Notes: generated from the sequence alone by a model not told the origin. A stretch of 64,000 nucleotides of DNA from Pseudomonadota bacterium (GCA_021821195.1 JAKACT010000002.1:434001-498000); one strand, 5' to 3'. Counted from the first letter of the stretch, positions 28,381 through 38,971 are shown. A program made the numbers and translations.

Positions 28381-29025
28381 GTGCGCCCCGCCATCGTCCG
28401 CGACCTCGGCCGCCGGCCTTACGAGCCGGTCTGGCGCGCGATGCAGGCCTTCACCGACGCGCGCACCGAAGGCAGCGCCGACGAGCTGTGGCTGGTCGAG
28501 CACGAGCCGGTATTCACCCTCGGCCAAGCCGGCAAGCCCGAGCACGTGCTGGTGCCGGGCGACATCCCGGTACTCCACGTCGATCGCGGCGGGCAGGTGA
28601 CCTACCACGGTCCCGGCCAGATCGTGGCCTATCCGCTGCTGGACCTGAAGCGGTTGAAGATCGGCGTGCGCGACTACGTCTGCCGGATCGAGCAGGCCAT
28701 CATCGACACCCTCGACGAATGGAACATCGGCGCCGCCCGCAAGGATGGCGCGCCCGGCGTGTACGTCAACGACGCCAAGATCGCCTCGCTGGGCATCCGC
28801 GTGCGCCGCGGCTGCACCTTCCACGGGCTGGCCTTCAACATCGAAGGCTGCAGCACCGCCGCGTTCGCGCGGATCAACCCCTGCGGCTACGCCGGCCTGC
28901 AGGTGGTGGCGCTGTCCGACCTTGGCGGGCCCTCGTCGCTGGACGCGGTCAAGCCGGTCCTGCTGGAACAGCTGGGCCGGCAGTTCGGCCTGGCATGGCG
29001 ACATGAGGCCGCGCCGCCGGCCTGA
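28381..29025 (+). CDS. lipB: Octanoyltransferase LipB
   Basis: LipB moves octanoate from acyl carrier protein to lipoyl domains, the first step of lipoate synthesis in the cytoplasm. The 214-residue protein has the [12 protein letters not shown] motif, the lysine in AKIASLGI and the catalytic cysteine in NPCGYAGL. I chose GTG at 28381, since the alignment with other LipB proteins starts there ([13 protein letters not shown]). A GTG at 28324 overlapping the ybeD stop would add 19 residues encoded by a REP-like palindrome, which is unlikely but possible through coupling. lipA follows after 37 bases. Confidence 0.94.
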   Translation: MRPAIVRDLGRRPYEPVWRAMQAFTDARTEGSADELWLVEHEPVFTLGQAGKPEHVLVPGDIPVLHVDRGGQVTYHGPGQIVAYPLLDLKRLKIGVRDYVCRIEQAIIDTLDEWNIGAARKDGAPGVYVNDAKIASLGIRVRRGCTFHGLAFNIEGCSTAAFARINPCGYAGLQVVALSDLGGPSSLDAVKPVLLEQLGRQFGLAWRHEAAPPA

Positions 29026-29050
29026 GCCTGCCCGCCGGCGCGATGTGCGC

Positions 29051-29056
29051 GATAAT
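29051..29056 (+). promoter_or_regulatory. Candidate -10 element of lipA placed at a leaderless distance
   Basis: GATAAT lies seven bases before the lipA ATG at 29063. Transcription from it would begin at or next to the ATG. The -35 region is poor (CTGCCC at 17 bases). Confidence 0.35.
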
Positions 29057-29062
29057 CGCGCC

Positions 29063-30079
29063 ATGAGCACTCCCCCCCGCAGCATCCCGCTCGCCGTCGT
29101 CGACGGCGCGGCCTCCCTCGAGCCCGGCGTGCGCCAGGTCGCCGACCAGAAGATCGCCCGCTCGCCGGTGCAGTTCGCCGACGCGCCGGTGCTGCGCAAG
29201 CCCAGCTGGATACGCGTGCGCATCCCCAGCGGCAACGCGGTGCAGGCGCTCAAGGCCAAGCTGCGCGAGAACCGGCTGGTGACGGTCTGCGAGGAGGCCA
29301 GCTGCCCGAACATCCACGAGTGCTTCAGCCACGGCACCGCCACCTTCATGATCCTCGGCGAGGTCTGCACCCGCCGCTGCAGCTTCTGCGACGTGGCCCA
29401 CGGCCGGCCCAAGCCGCCGGACCCGGTGGAGCCGCTGCGGCTGGCGCAGACGGTCAAGGACATGGGCCTGCGCTACGTGGTGGTCACCAGCGTGGACCGC
29501 GACGACCTGCGCGACGGCGGCGCCGGCCACTTCGTGGACTGCATCGCCGCCATCCGCGAGATCGCGCCGGGCACCAAGATCGAGATCCTGACCCCGGACT
29601 TCCGTGGCAAGGGCCGGATGGAACGCGCGCTGGAGATCCTCGCGCTCAATCCGCCGGACGTGTTCAACCACAACGTCGAAACCGTGCCGGACCTGTACCG
29701 GAACGTGCGCCCGGGCGCCGACTACCAGTGGTCGCTGACCCTGCTGCAGAAGTTCAAGCAGCAGCATCCGTCCATCCCGACCAAGTCCGGCATCATGCTG
29801 GGCCTGGGCGAGACCATGGAACAGGTGCAGGCCACCCTGCGCGACCTGCGCGCGCACGACGTCGAGATGGTCACCATCGGCCAGTACCTGCAGCCCAGCG
29901 CCCACCACCACCCGGTGCTGCGCTACTGGACGCCGGAGGAGTACCAGCAGCTGGCCGATTACGGCAATGCGCTGGGCTTCGCCCACGTCGCCTCCGGGCC
30001 GATGGTGCGCTCCAGCTACCACGCCGACCGGCAGGCCGCCGCCCGCCTGGGTGCCGGCGAGGGCCGTGCGTCGGATTGA
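29063..30079 (+). CDS. lipA: Lipoyl synthase LipA
   Basis: LipA is a radical-SAM enzyme that inserts two sulfur atoms into octanoyl-lipoyl domains. The 338-residue protein carries both iron-sulfur sites: the auxiliary cluster cysteines in the [12 protein letters not shown] segment and the radical-SAM C-x3-C-x2-C in [10 protein letters not shown], plus the C-terminal RSSYHAD serine ligand region. The ATG at 29063 has a GATAAT seven bases upstream and no Shine-Dalgarno, as for ybeD. It completes the ybeD-lipB-lipA group. Confidence 0.97.
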   Translation: MSTPPRSIPLAVVDGAASLEPGVRQVADQKIARSPVQFADAPVLRKPSWIRVRIPSGNAVQALKAKLRENRLVTVCEEASCPNIHECFSHGTATFMILGEVCTRRCSFCDVAHGRPKPPDPVEPLRLAQTVKDMGLRYVVVTSVDRDDLRDGGAGHFVDCIAAIREIAPGTKIEILTPDFRGKGRMERALEILALNPPDVFNHNVETVPDLYRNVRPGADYQWSLTLLQKFKQQHPSIPTKSGIMLGLGETMEQVQATLRDLRAHDVEMVTIGQYLQPSAHHHPVLRYWTPEEYQQLADYGNALGFAHVASGPMVRSSYHADRQAAARLGAGEGRASD

Positions 30080-30234
30080 GGCGCGGGCGTGGAGGTGGCG
30101 TTCACAAAGGGCGCGGCCGGGCGGGTAGAGTGGGATGGAACGCAGTGGTGCAACTTCCAGCACTGTTGCGGGGTCGAAACCTTCGCCATCCTGCCCGTGT
30201 ACCTCCCACAGCGGCCCCACGCCGCGGAATCCAG

Positions 30235-32418
30235 ATGATCCGCAATCGCCCCCTGGTTGTCTTGTCCATCGCCCTGGCGCTGGCCACCCCACTGGCACTG
30301 CTGGCTGGCAGCAGTGACATCGCGCTGGCGTCCGGCCCGACCCAGGACCAGTCCACCACCGCGCGCATGGTGCACGGGCTGCTGTCCGACAGCCGCTACG
30401 CCTACCGGCCGCGCGCGCTGGACGACGCCCTCTCGCGCGAGATCCTCACCGAATACCTGAAGACGCTCGACCCCGGCAAGGTGTTCCTGACCGCGCAGGA
30501 CGTGGCCGGCTTCGACCGCTATGCCACCACCCTGGACGATGCGATCAAGAGCGGCAAGGTGGATCCGGCGTGGACGATCTTCGCTGCCTATCGGCAGCGC
30601 GTGGGGGAGCGCATCGGCTACGCGCGCGGGCTGCTCAAGGGCGAGTTCGACTTCACCAAGGACGAGCGCTACCACTACGACCGCGAGGACGCGCCGTGGG
30701 CCGAGCCGGCGGCGCTGGACGCGCTGTGGCGGCAGTCGGTGAAGAACGACTGGCTGCGCCTGAAGCTGGCCGGCAAGCCGGCCGACGAGATCCGCAAGAC
30801 CCTCGACAAGCGCTACGCCAATCTGCTGACCAGCGTGCGCGAGCTGAAGGGCGAGGAAGTGTTCCAGAGCTTCCTCAATGCCTATGCCGGCAGCATCGAT
30901 CCGCATACCGACTACATGACCCCGCGCAGCGCGGAGAACTTCAACCTGTCGATGTCCAATTCGCTGGAAGGCATCGGCGCGGTGCTGTTCCGCCAGGACG
31001 ACGTGGTGGTGGTGCGCGAGGTGGTGCCGGGCGGGCCGGCGGCGCGCAGCGGCAGGCTCAAGCCGGGCGACCGCATCGTCGGCGTCGGCCAGGGTGTGTC
31101 CGGCGAGATGAAGGACGTGATCGGCTGGCGCATCGACGATGTGGTGGCGCTGATCCGCGGCGCGGCCGACACGCAGGTGCGCCTGGACACGGTGCCGGCG
31201 GAGGCGCCGCTGGACAGCAAGCCGCTGACGCTGCAGCTGACCCGCGCCAAGGTGCGGCTGGAGGACGCGCGCGCCAAGGCCGAAACCATCGTGGTGCCGG
31301 CCGACGCTGGCGCGCCTGCGCGCCGGATCGGCGTGATCAAGCTGCCGGGCTTCTACCAGGATTTCGAGGCGCGCCGCCGCAACGAGGCCAACTACGCCTC
31401 GGCCACCCGCGACGTGGCGAAGATGCTGGTCGACTTCCGTGCGCAGAAGGTCGATGGCGTGGTGCTGGACCTGCGCGGCAACGGTGGCGGTTCGCTGACC
31501 GAAGCTGTGGAGCTGACCGGCCTGTTCATCGACAAGGGCCCGGTGGTGCAGGTGCGCGAGTCCGGCGGCCGGGTCAACGTGCAGTACGACCAGGACGCGG
31601 GCGTGGCCTGGGACGGCCCGCTGGCCGTGCTGATCAACCGCGGCTCGGCCTCGGCCTCGGAAATCGTGGCCGGCGCCATCAAGGACTACGGCCGCGGCCT
31701 TGTGATCGGCGAGACCACCTTCGGCAAGGGCACCGTGCAGACCATGGTCGACCTGGACCGCTGGCCGGCCAACGAGAAGCCGCGTTTCGGCGAGCTCAAG
31801 CTGACCGTGGCGCAGTTCTTCCGTCCCGACGGCAGCAGTACGCAGAACAAGGGTGTGGCGCCGGACGTGGCGTTCCCGGCCAGCGTGGATGCGGCCGATT
31901 TCGGCGAGAGCACCTATCCCAACGCGCTGCCGTGGACCCGGATCGCCGCCGCGCCGCACGCGCGCTACGGCAATTTCGCGCCGCTGTTGGGCCAGCTGCA
32001 GGCGCGCCACCAGGCCCGCGCGGGCAAGGACGTGGAGTTCCAGTGGTGGGCCGAGGACGTGCGCCGGTTCCGCGAGGAGCAGGCGAAGAAATCGATCTCG
32101 CTCAACGAGGCCGAACGCCGCGCCGAGCGCGACAGGTTCGACGCCCAGCGCAAGCAGCGCGCCGAAATCCGCGCCAATCTCGGCATCGAGCGGGATCCGC
32201 TGCTGGACGCGCGCGCCGACGACGGTCTGGCCGCCGACGAGCGCAACGTGGCCGAATCGGTGGCGCGCGAGAAGGCGGCGGAGAAGGCCACCGACCCGCT
32301 GCTGCGCGAGTCCGCGGCGATCCTGGCCGATGCGGTGGCGCTGCTCGGCAAGGACGCGGCGCTGGCGGCGCAGGTGCTGCCGGTGACCCGCAACGGCGCG
32401 GGGCACTGGGCCGACTGA
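30235..32418 (+). CDS. prc: Carboxy-terminal processing protease Prc (Tsp)
   Basis: Prc is a periplasmic serine/lysine protease that degrades ssrA-tagged and misassembled proteins and controls the murein endopeptidases. The 727-residue protein has an N-terminal signal/anchor (about 5-28), the N-terminal Prc domain, a PDZ domain (about 245-340), the catalytic core with Ser in NRGSASASEI and Lys in FGKGTVQ, and the helical DUF3340 C-terminal domain. The ATG at 30235 begins the signal sequence; the long open frame upstream is the lipA region read in another frame. Its place beside cell-wall genes fits its role in controlling wall hydrolases. Confidence 0.95.
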   Translation: MIRNRPLVVLSIALALATPLALLAGSSDIALASGPTQDQSTTARMVHGLLSDSRYAYRPRALDDALSREILTEYLKTLDPGKVFLTAQDVAGFDRYATTLDDAIKSGKVDPAWTIFAAYRQRVGERIGYARGLLKGEFDFTKDERYHYDREDAPWAEPAALDALWRQSVKNDWLRLKLAGKPADEIRKTLDKRYANLLTSVRELKGEEVFQSFLNAYAGSIDPHTDYMTPRSAENFNLSMSNSLEGIGAVLFRQDDVVVVREVVPGGPAARSGRLKPGDRIVGVGQGVSGEMKDVIGWRIDDVVALIRGAADTQVRLDTVPAEAPLDSKPLTLQLTRAKVRLEDARAKAETIVVPADAGAPARRIGVIKLPGFYQDFEARRRNEANYASATRDVAKMLVDFRAQKVDGVVLDLRGNGGGSLTEAVELTGLFIDKGPVVQVRESGGRVNVQYDQDAGVAWDGPLAVLINRGSASASEIVAGAIKDYGRGLVIGETTFGKGTVQTMVDLDRWPANEKPRFGELKLTVAQFFRPDGSSTQNKGVAPDVAFPASVDAADFGESTYPNALPWTRIAAAPHARYGNFAPLLGQLQARHQARAGKDVEFQWWAEDVRRFREEQAKKSISLNEAERRAERDRFDAQRKQRAEIRANLGIERDPLLDARADDGLAADERNVAESVAREKAAEKATDPLLRESAAILADAVALLGKDAALAAQVLPVTRNGAGHWAD

Positions 32419-32450
32419 CCCGGCGCGCACGCGTTTCTCCTGTGGTTCCT

Positions 32451-32474
32451 GGCGGGCACCTTCGGGTGCCCGCC
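32451..32474 (+). terminator. UUCG-loop hairpin after prc
   Basis: A perfect ten-pair stem GGCGGGCACC/GGTGCCCGCC closes the very stable TTCG tetraloop. The following bases are not T-rich, so termination may rely on Rho or the hairpin may protect the 3' end. Confidence 0.55.
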
Positions 32475-32495
32475 GCAGTCTGGACGATCTAGCCG

Positions 32496-33410
32496 ATGCC
32501 TGCTTCCCCCGTTCCCGCGGCGCCCGCCGCCCGCGTCGCGCTGGCGCTGGCGGCGGTGTATGTCATTTGGGGTTCCACCTACCTCGCCATCCGCTTCGCG
32601 CTGGAGGGCGGCTTCCCGCCGTTCCTGCTCGGCGGCGTCCGCTTCCTGATCGCGGGTGGGTTGATGTTCGCCTTCCTGCGCTGGCGCGGCGTGCCCGCGC
32701 CGACCCGCGCGCAGTGGGGCAACCTGGCGGTGATGGGCGTGCTGCTGCTGCTGATGGGCAACGGGCTGGTCAACTTCGGCGAGCAGAGCGTCTCGTCGGG
32801 GATGACCGCGGTGATCGTGTCCTCGTCGGCGCTGTGGATGGGCGTGTTCTCGGCGCTGCGCGGGCACCGGCCCAACGCGATGGAATGGACGGGGCTGTGT
32901 ATCGGCTTCCTCGGCGTGCTGTGGCTGAGCGCCGGCGGCAGCCTGGCCGCCACCCCGGCCGGACTGGTCGCGCTGCTGCTGGCCTCGGTGGCGTGGTCGT
33001 ACGGTTCGATCTGGAGCAAGGGCCGCGACCTGCCGTCGCCGTTCATGACCTCGGCGGGGCAGATGCTCTGCGGCGGCGTGGCGATGTGCGTGGTTGGCGG
33101 GGCATTGGGCGAACGTTTCCAGGGCATGCCCACCACGCACGCGATCGGCGCGTTCTGGTACCTGGTGGTGATGGGCTCGTTGGTCGGCTTCTCGGCCTAC
33201 ATCTGGCTGCTGCACCACGTGCGGCCGGCGCTGGCCACCAGCTATGCCTACGTCAATCCGGCGATCGCGGTGGTGCTGGGCGCGCTGCTGGCGCATGAGC
33301 GCTTCGGCATGCGCGAGTCGGTGGCGATGGGGGTGATCCTGCTGGGCGTGGTGACCATCACCTTCGCGCGCACGGTCAAGGCCCGCCCGGCGGCCGGGGA
33401 CGCCGCATGA
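32496..33410 (+). CDS. yedA: EamA-family drug/metabolite exporter, YedA-like
   Basis: This is a ten-span inner-membrane exporter of the DMT superfamily; the substrate is unknown. The 304-residue protein has two EamA repeats, the YVIWGSTYLAIRFALEG opening and the GNGLVNFGEQ segment typical of YedA. The ATG overlap at its end (ATGA) with rarD couples the two exporters. Calls of substrate in this family are unreliable. Confidence 0.87.
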   Translation: MPASPVPAAPAARVALALAAVYVIWGSTYLAIRFALEGGFPPFLLGGVRFLIAGGLMFAFLRWRGVPAPTRAQWGNLAVMGVLLLLMGNGLVNFGEQSVSSGMTAVIVSSSALWMGVFSALRGHRPNAMEWTGLCIGFLGVLWLSAGGSLAATPAGLVALLLASVAWSYGSIWSKGRDLPSPFMTSAGQMLCGGVAMCVVGGALGERFQGMPTTHAIGAFWYLVVMGSLVGFSAYIWLLHHVRPALATSYAYVNPAIAVVLGALLAHERFGMRESVAMGVILLGVVTITFARTVKARPAAGDAA

Positions 33411-34345
33411 GCGCCAGCGGCAGCGCCGCCGTGCGCGGCACCTGGGTGGCGGTGGGCACCTTCGTCCTGTGGGGCGTGGCGCCGCTGTACTGGCATCTGC
33501 TGAAGGCGGTGCCGTCGCTGCAGATCGTGCTGCACCGGGTGGTGTGGAGCGCGCTGATGGTGGGGGCGTTCCTGTCCTGGCGCGATGGCCGCCACTGGTT
33601 CCGCGCCGTGCTGGCCGGGCATCCTCGGCTGTGGTGGATGCTGCTGCTCAGCGGCGTGCTGATTTCCTGCAACTGGGGCCTGTACATCTGGGCGGTGAAC
33701 GCCGGCCACGTGGTCGAGACCGCGCTGGGCTACTTCATCAACCCGTTGCTCAACGTGCTGATCGGCGTGCTGTTCCTGCGCGAGCGGCTGCGCCCGCTGC
33801 AGTGGGCGTCGGTGGCGATCGCCTTCGCCGGGGTGCTGTGGCTGACCGTCCAGTACGGCAGCTTCCCTTGGATCGCGCTGACCCTGGCGCTGTCGTTCGG
33901 CATCTACGGCGTGCTGCGCAAGCTCGCGCACGTGGACTCGGTGGCGGGGCTGGGAGTGGAGAGCGCCTATCTGTTCCTGCCGGTGCTGGGCTGGCTGCTG
34001 TGGAGCGAATTCCACGGCACCGGCGGCTTCCTCGCGCTCGGCGACGGGCCCGGCTACGGCCTCACTGCCAACCTGCTGCTGGTGCTGTCGGGGCTGGTCA
34101 CCGCGCTGCCGCTGGTCGGCTTCGCGTACGCGGTGCGCAGGATTTCGCTGACCAGCGTCGGCATCCTGCAGTACATCGCGCCGACCCTGCAGTTCCTGAT
34201 CGGCGTGTTCGTGTTCGCCGAACCGTTCGACCGCGCCCGCCTGGTCGGCTTCGCCTGCATCTGGCTGGCGCTGGCGGTGTTCATCGTCGACGGCCTGCGC
34301 AACAGCCGCCGCATGCGCGAGGCGGCGCTGGCCGAACTGGCCTGA
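33407..34345 (+). CDS. rarD: EamA-family transporter RarD
   Basis: RarD proteins are ten-span permeases of the DMT superfamily named from chloramphenicol sensitivity; the physiological substrate is uncertain. The 312-residue protein shows the family's LWGVAPLYWHLL start, the CNWGLYIWAVN segment and GILQYIAPTLQFLIGVF near the end. It overlaps yedA by four bases and converges with the ABC efflux operon downstream, ten bases apart. Confidence 0.93.
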   Translation: MSASGSAAVRGTWVAVGTFVLWGVAPLYWHLLKAVPSLQIVLHRVVWSALMVGAFLSWRDGRHWFRAVLAGHPRLWWMLLLSGVLISCNWGLYIWAVNAGHVVETALGYFINPLLNVLIGVLFLRERLRPLQWASVAIAFAGVLWLTVQYGSFPWIALTLALSFGIYGVLRKLAHVDSVAGLGVESAYLFLPVLGWLLWSEFHGTGGFLALGDGPGYGLTANLLLVLSGLVTALPLVGFAYAVRRISLTSVGILQYIAPTLQFLIGVFVFAEPFDRARLVGFACIWLALAVFIVDGLRNSRRMREAALAELA

Positions 34346-34355
34346 AGCGCCGCGG

Positions 34356-35672
34356 TCAGGCCGACCGCAGCGCTTCGGTGACCGGCAGCCGCGCGGCGCG
34401 CAGTGCCGGGAACAATCCGCCGACCAAACCGATCCCCAGCGCCCACTTCAGCCCGGTCCACGCCAGCGCCGGGCTGACCTTGAACTGGAACACCACCTGG
34501 CTGAAGTTCTGCCCCAGCGTGCTGACCGTGTAGCCGTTGAACACGATCCACGCGATGGCCGCGCCCAGCACCCCGCCCAGCAGCGCCAGCAGCATGGTTT
34601 CCAGCATCACCGCGGTGACCACCGGCACACTGCGGAAGCCCAGCGCGCGCAGCGTGGCGATCTCGCGGGCGCGCCCGGCCACCGCCGCGTACATGCTGTT
34701 GAGCGCGCCGAACACCGCGCCGATCGCCATGATCGCGCCGATCACCGAGCCGAGGATCTTGATCAGCTTGGTCAGCCCTTCCGACTGCTTGCCGTAGTAG
34801 TTGCGGGTGGTGTCCACGTCCAGCTTCAGCCGCGGGTCGCCGGCCAGCGCGGCCTTGAGCTGCTTGAAGCCGCCCTTGCCATCCAGCTTCACCGTCACCG
34901 ATTGGAACGCGCTGCGCTGGTAGGCCGGGCCGAGCACGTCGGCATCCGTCCACAGCTCGGACTCGTGCGAATCCTTCGATTCGAACACGCCCACCACCGT
35001 CCACATCTGGTTGGCGAGCTTCAGCTGCCGGCCGACCTGCAGGCCGCGGAACTGCCGCTGCGCACCCTTGCCGATCACGATCTCGCGCAGGCCGGGATTG
35101 AACCGGCGGCCCTCGACGATCTTCAGCTGCGGGCGGATCGCCCAGCCGGCCGGGCCGACGCCGCGGAACTGCACGTTGGCGTCGGTGCCGTCGGCCATGG
35201 TCGGCAGGTTGACCACCTGCGACAGCTCGGGCGAGGCCAGCGGCTTGCCGTCGGCGCCGCGGGCGATGCCGGGCAGGGCGGACACCAGCGGCACCTGGTC
35301 GCGGGTGATGACCGAGTTGGTCTCGGCCTGCGAGCCGGCGCGCAGCAGGATCGCGGTGTCGTCACCGCCGGTCTTGTCGAGCGTGGCCTTGAAGCCTTCG
35401 CCCATCGCCAGCATCGCCACCAGCACGCCGACCACGCCGGCAATGCCAATGACAATGACGCTGGATGCACCCCAGCGCTGCGGCAGCCCGGCCAGGCCGA
35501 TCTTGGTGGCCTCGCGCGCCAGCCGGCCGCTGCGGGTGGTGTACAGCCACAGCGCGATGGCGGCGGCGATCGCCAGTACCGCGAACCACGGCAGCGCGAT
35601 CCACAGCCCCAGCCCGAGGGCCAGCAGCAGCACGGTGGCGAAGCTGGCGAGAAAACCCTTGAGTCGTTTCAT
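34356..35672 (-). CDS. MacB/FtsX-type ABC transporter permease, second subunit
   Basis: This is the last gene of an efflux operon. The 438-residue protein has an unusual pair of hydrophobic segments at the N-terminus (about 8-45), then the first MacB span (about 70-92), an extracytoplasmic domain (about 93-310) and three C-terminal FtsX spans. Family permeases of this kind use mechanotransmission rather than direct transport through the membrane. Together with the permease at 35685-36842 it probably forms a heterodimer, in place of the homodimer of fused MacB. The spacing from that gene is 12 bases. Confidence 0.9.
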   Translation of the reverse strand: MKRLKGFLASFATVLLLALGLGLWIALPWFAVLAIAAAIALWLYTTRSGRLAREATKIGLAGLPQRWGASSVIVIGIAGVVGVLVAMLAMGEGFKATLDKTGGDDTAILLRAGSQAETNSVITRDQVPLVSALPGIARGADGKPLASPELSQVVNLPTMADGTDANVQFRGVGPAGWAIRPQLKIVEGRRFNPGLREIVIGKGAQRQFRGLQVGRQLKLANQMWTVVGVFESKDSHESELWTDADVLGPAYQRSAFQSVTVKLDGKGGFKQLKAALAGDPRLKLDVDTTRNYYGKQSEGLTKLIKILGSVIGAIMAIGAVFGALNSMYAAVAGRAREIATLRALGFRSVPVVTAVMLETMLLALLGGVLGAAIAWIVFNGYTVSTLGQNFSQVVFQFKVSPALAWTGLKWALGIGLVGGLFPALRAARLPVTEALRSA

Positions 35673-35684
35673 GTCGTGATCCCG

Positions 35685-36842
35685 TTATCGACCGGCCAGC
35701 GCATCGACGATGTTCAAGCGCATGCCACGCAGCGCCGGCAGCAGCCCCACCAGCAGGCCGATGCCGAGCATCAGCGCCAGCCCCATGCCCCAGGTCTGCG
35801 CCAGCAGGCCCGGCAGCTGCACCATCCCACCGCTGGCGGCGCCCACCGCCGGCACGATGGCGGCGGCCAGGCCCATGCCCAGCAGCCCGCCCAGCACCAC
35901 CAGCAGCACCGATTCGCCCAGCACCAGCCACAGCACGCTGCGGTTGGAGAAGCCGATGGTCTTCAGCACCGCCAGCTCGGGAATGCGCTCGCGCACCGCC
36001 TGCGCCATGGTGTTGCCGGTCAGCAGCAGCAGGGTGAAGAACACCGCGCCCATGATCGCGGTGACGATCAGGCCGATGTCGGCGAACTGCTTGGCGAAGC
36101 TCTGGTTGAACGCGGCCTCGCTCTGGGTCTTGGTCTCGTGGTCGGAGTTCTCGCTGAGCCGGTCGATCGCCTTGGCCACGCGGTCGGCGGCATTGGCGCC
36201 GGCCGGCTCCACGATCCACCAGCCCACCCGGCCCTTCACGTAGTCATTGGCTTCGTCGAAGTACTTCCAGTGGAAGAACATCGCCTGTTCCTGGCCCTTC
36301 AGCTTGGGGTCGTCGATGCGGTAGATCCCGCGCAGGGTGAACGACCAGTCGTTGCTGCCGCGGGTCGGGAAGATGGTGGCCTGCAGCGGGATGGTGTCGC
36401 CCACCTTCCAGCCGAAACGGTCGGCCAGCGCCTTGCCCACCACCGCGCCGCGGCGGTCGGCCAGCCACGCCTGCTTCTGCGCCGGCGGGAGCTTGAACTC
36501 CGGGTACAGGTCCAGGTATTCCGGGCTGACGCTGAAGTTGGCGAAGAAGTTCTTCGGGTCGCGGTAGATGCCGCCGAACCAGGCTGCGTACGCGGCGTTC
36601 TTCACCCCGGGCACCGCGCGGATCTGCGCATCCAGGCTGTACGGCAGCATCTGCGTGATCGACAGCCGCGACATCGTCACCATGCGGTTGGCACCGGCCA
36701 CGCTGCCGCCGGAATTGAATGCCACGCGCACCGAATCCAGCATCCCGAACAGCAGGAACGCCGCCACCACCGACAGCAGGGTGAGCAGGGTGCGGGTCTT
36801 GCTGCGCGAGAGCGCGGCCCAGACGAGATGGAAATACTTCAT
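35685..36842 (-). CDS. MacB/FtsX-type ABC transporter permease, first subunit
   Basis: The 385-residue protein has one N-terminal span (about 19-37), a MacB periplasmic core domain (about 40-255) and three FtsX spans in the last 130 residues, ending in the LNIVDALAGR coupling segment. It lies 14 bases after the ATPase gene and 12 before the second permease. Its periplasmic domain differs from that of the second permease, supporting an asymmetric transporter. Confidence 0.9.
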   Translation of the reverse strand: MKYFHLVWAALSRSKTRTLLTLLSVVAAFLLFGMLDSVRVAFNSGGSVAGANRMVTMSRLSITQMLPYSLDAQIRAVPGVKNAAYAAWFGGIYRDPKNFFANFSVSPEYLDLYPEFKLPPAQKQAWLADRRGAVVGKALADRFGWKVGDTIPLQATIFPTRGSNDWSFTLRGIYRIDDPKLKGQEQAMFFHWKYFDEANDYVKGRVGWWIVEPAGANAADRVAKAIDRLSENSDHETKTQSEAAFNQSFAKQFADIGLIVTAIMGAVFFTLLLLTGNTMAQAVRERIPELAVLKTIGFSNRSVLWLVLGESVLLVVLGGLLGMGLAAAIVPAVGAASGGMVQLPGLLAQTWGMGLALMLGIGLLVGLLPALRGMRLNIVDALAGR

Positions 36843-36856
36843 GGCGGGCCTCCGGC

Positions 36857-37546
<690 letters not shown>

Positions 37547-37611
37547 CGAGGGTTCTCCGTTTGTCTGTTGCGCCGGTCCCGCACTGCGGGATCGACGGCG
37601 CTTCGCATGGG

Positions 37612-38862
37612 TTATTCGTCGCTGGCTGCGGCAGGCGCCACCGTCACCCGCGCGCCGTCCGCCAGCGTTTCCGGCGGGTCCAGCACGACCTGCTCGCCGC
37701 CGGCCACGCCGGCCAGCACCTCGCGGTCCTCGCCGAGGGTGCGGCCCAGGGTCAGCTTGCGCAGGCTGGCCATGCCGCCGTTGACCACGAAAGCCACGTC
37801 CCTGTCGCCGCGCTGGGCGATGGCGGCGGCCGGCACCAGTACGCCGGGCTTGGCATCGGCCTGCGCGGGTTTCGCGTCCTCCAGGAAGCCGACCCGCGCG
37901 CCCATGTCCGGCACGATCCGCGGGTCGCCCTTGGCGTCCAGCCCCACCCGCACCTTCACCGTGGCCTTGCCGCGGTCGGCGGCGGGGATGATGGCGATCA
38001 CCCGGCCGGGGATCTTCCAGTCCTGGTAGGCGTTGAGGATGGTTTCGGTGCGCATGCCCGGCTTGACCCGGCCGATGAAGGCCTCGCCGACTTCCACCTC
38101 CACTTCCAGCGAGGCCATGTCGACGATGGTGCCGATGCCGGTGCGGGTGAAGCCGCCGCCGGCCGACAGCGGCGAGACGATCTCGCCCGGCTGCGCCGAC
38201 TTGGCGATCACCACCCCCGCGAACGGCGCGCGCACGATGGTGTTGTCCACGCCGTTGTCGGCGATGCGCAGCCCGTCGCGCGCCACCTGCGCGTTGCGCT
38301 GGGTGGTGGCCAGCTGCGCGCGCAGGGCATCGCGGGTGGCCACCGCCTGCTCGAACTGCGCGCGTGACACCAGCTTCTGCGCCGCCAGCGTGGACAGCCG
38401 CGCGGCGTTGGCTTCGGCTTCCTTCAGCTGCGCCTGCACGCTGGCGATCTGGCTCTGCGAAGCGGCCAGCTGCGAGGCCGACAGCGCGCGCTGCGCCTGC
38501 GCATCCACCGGGTCCAGCCGCGCCAGCACCTGGCCTTCCTCGACCTGCTGGCCTTCCTCGATCAGCACCTCGCGCACGCGCCCGGTGACCTTGGCCGAGA
38601 CCGTGGCCATCCGCCGTGCCACCACGTAGCCGGTGGCGTCCAGCACCGAGGCGCTACCCGTGCCGGCGCCGCCGATCGCCGTGGCCTCGGCCACGCTGAC
38701 CTCCACGCCCTTGCCGCCGCGCAGCGCGAACACGCCGACTGCCGCCAGCACCGCCACGCCGACCACCGCCAGCCCGATCCACAACCCCTTGCGCGAGGGC
38801 GGCGGGGGTGGCGCGCTGCGGTCGATCTTCAGGGAACTGAGCAGGTCGGCGGAAGTATTCAT
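37612..38862 (-). CDS. HlyD/RND-type periplasmic adaptor of the ABC efflux operon
   Basis: This membrane-fusion protein bridges the inner-membrane ABC complex to an outer-membrane channel such as TolC, which is not in the window. The 416-residue protein has one N-terminal span (about 26-46), a barrel-sandwich (lipoyl-like) domain, a coiled-coil hairpin (about 115-195, Ala/Gln/Leu-rich), then beta-barrel and membrane-proximal domains. First gene of the operon, transcribed away from the second ABC system across a 295-base gap that holds an operator-like palindrome. Confidence 0.92.
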   Translation of the reverse strand: MNTSADLLSSLKIDRSAPPPPPSRKGLWIGLAVVGVAVLAAVGVFALRGGKGVEVSVAEATAIGGAGTGSASVLDATGYVVARRMATVSAKVTGRVREVLIEEGQQVEEGQVLARLDPVDAQAQRALSASQLAASQSQIASVQAQLKEAEANAARLSTLAAQKLVSRAQFEQAVATRDALRAQLATTQRNAQVARDGLRIADNGVDNTIVRAPFAGVVIAKSAQPGEIVSPLSAGGGFTRTGIGTIVDMASLEVEVEVGEAFIGRVKPGMRTETILNAYQDWKIPGRVIAIIPAADRGKATVKVRVGLDAKGDPRIVPDMGARVGFLEDAKPAQADAKPGVLVPAAAIAQRGDRDVAFVVNGGMASLRKLTLGRTLGEDREVLAGVAGGEQVVLDPPETLADGARVTVAPAAASDE

Positions 38863-38953
38863 GGGCTCGGGAGGGGAAGGGGATGGGTGGCGGACGGACG
38901 CGGCACGGCCGCAGTCGGATCCTGGCCGCCACCTTCATGCATGCGATCTATCG

Positions 38954-38971
38954 TGTCAAGTTTCCTTTACA
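38954..38971. promoter_or_regulatory. Inverted repeat between two divergent transporter operons
   Basis: TGTCAAGTTTCCTTTACA is an imperfect palindrome (six of seven pairs per arm, TTTC centre). Read on the minus strand it contains TTGACA, a perfect -35 element for the adaptor operon; the -10 at the right distance is weak. A repressor site overlapping the -35 is the natural reading. Confidence 0.45.
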
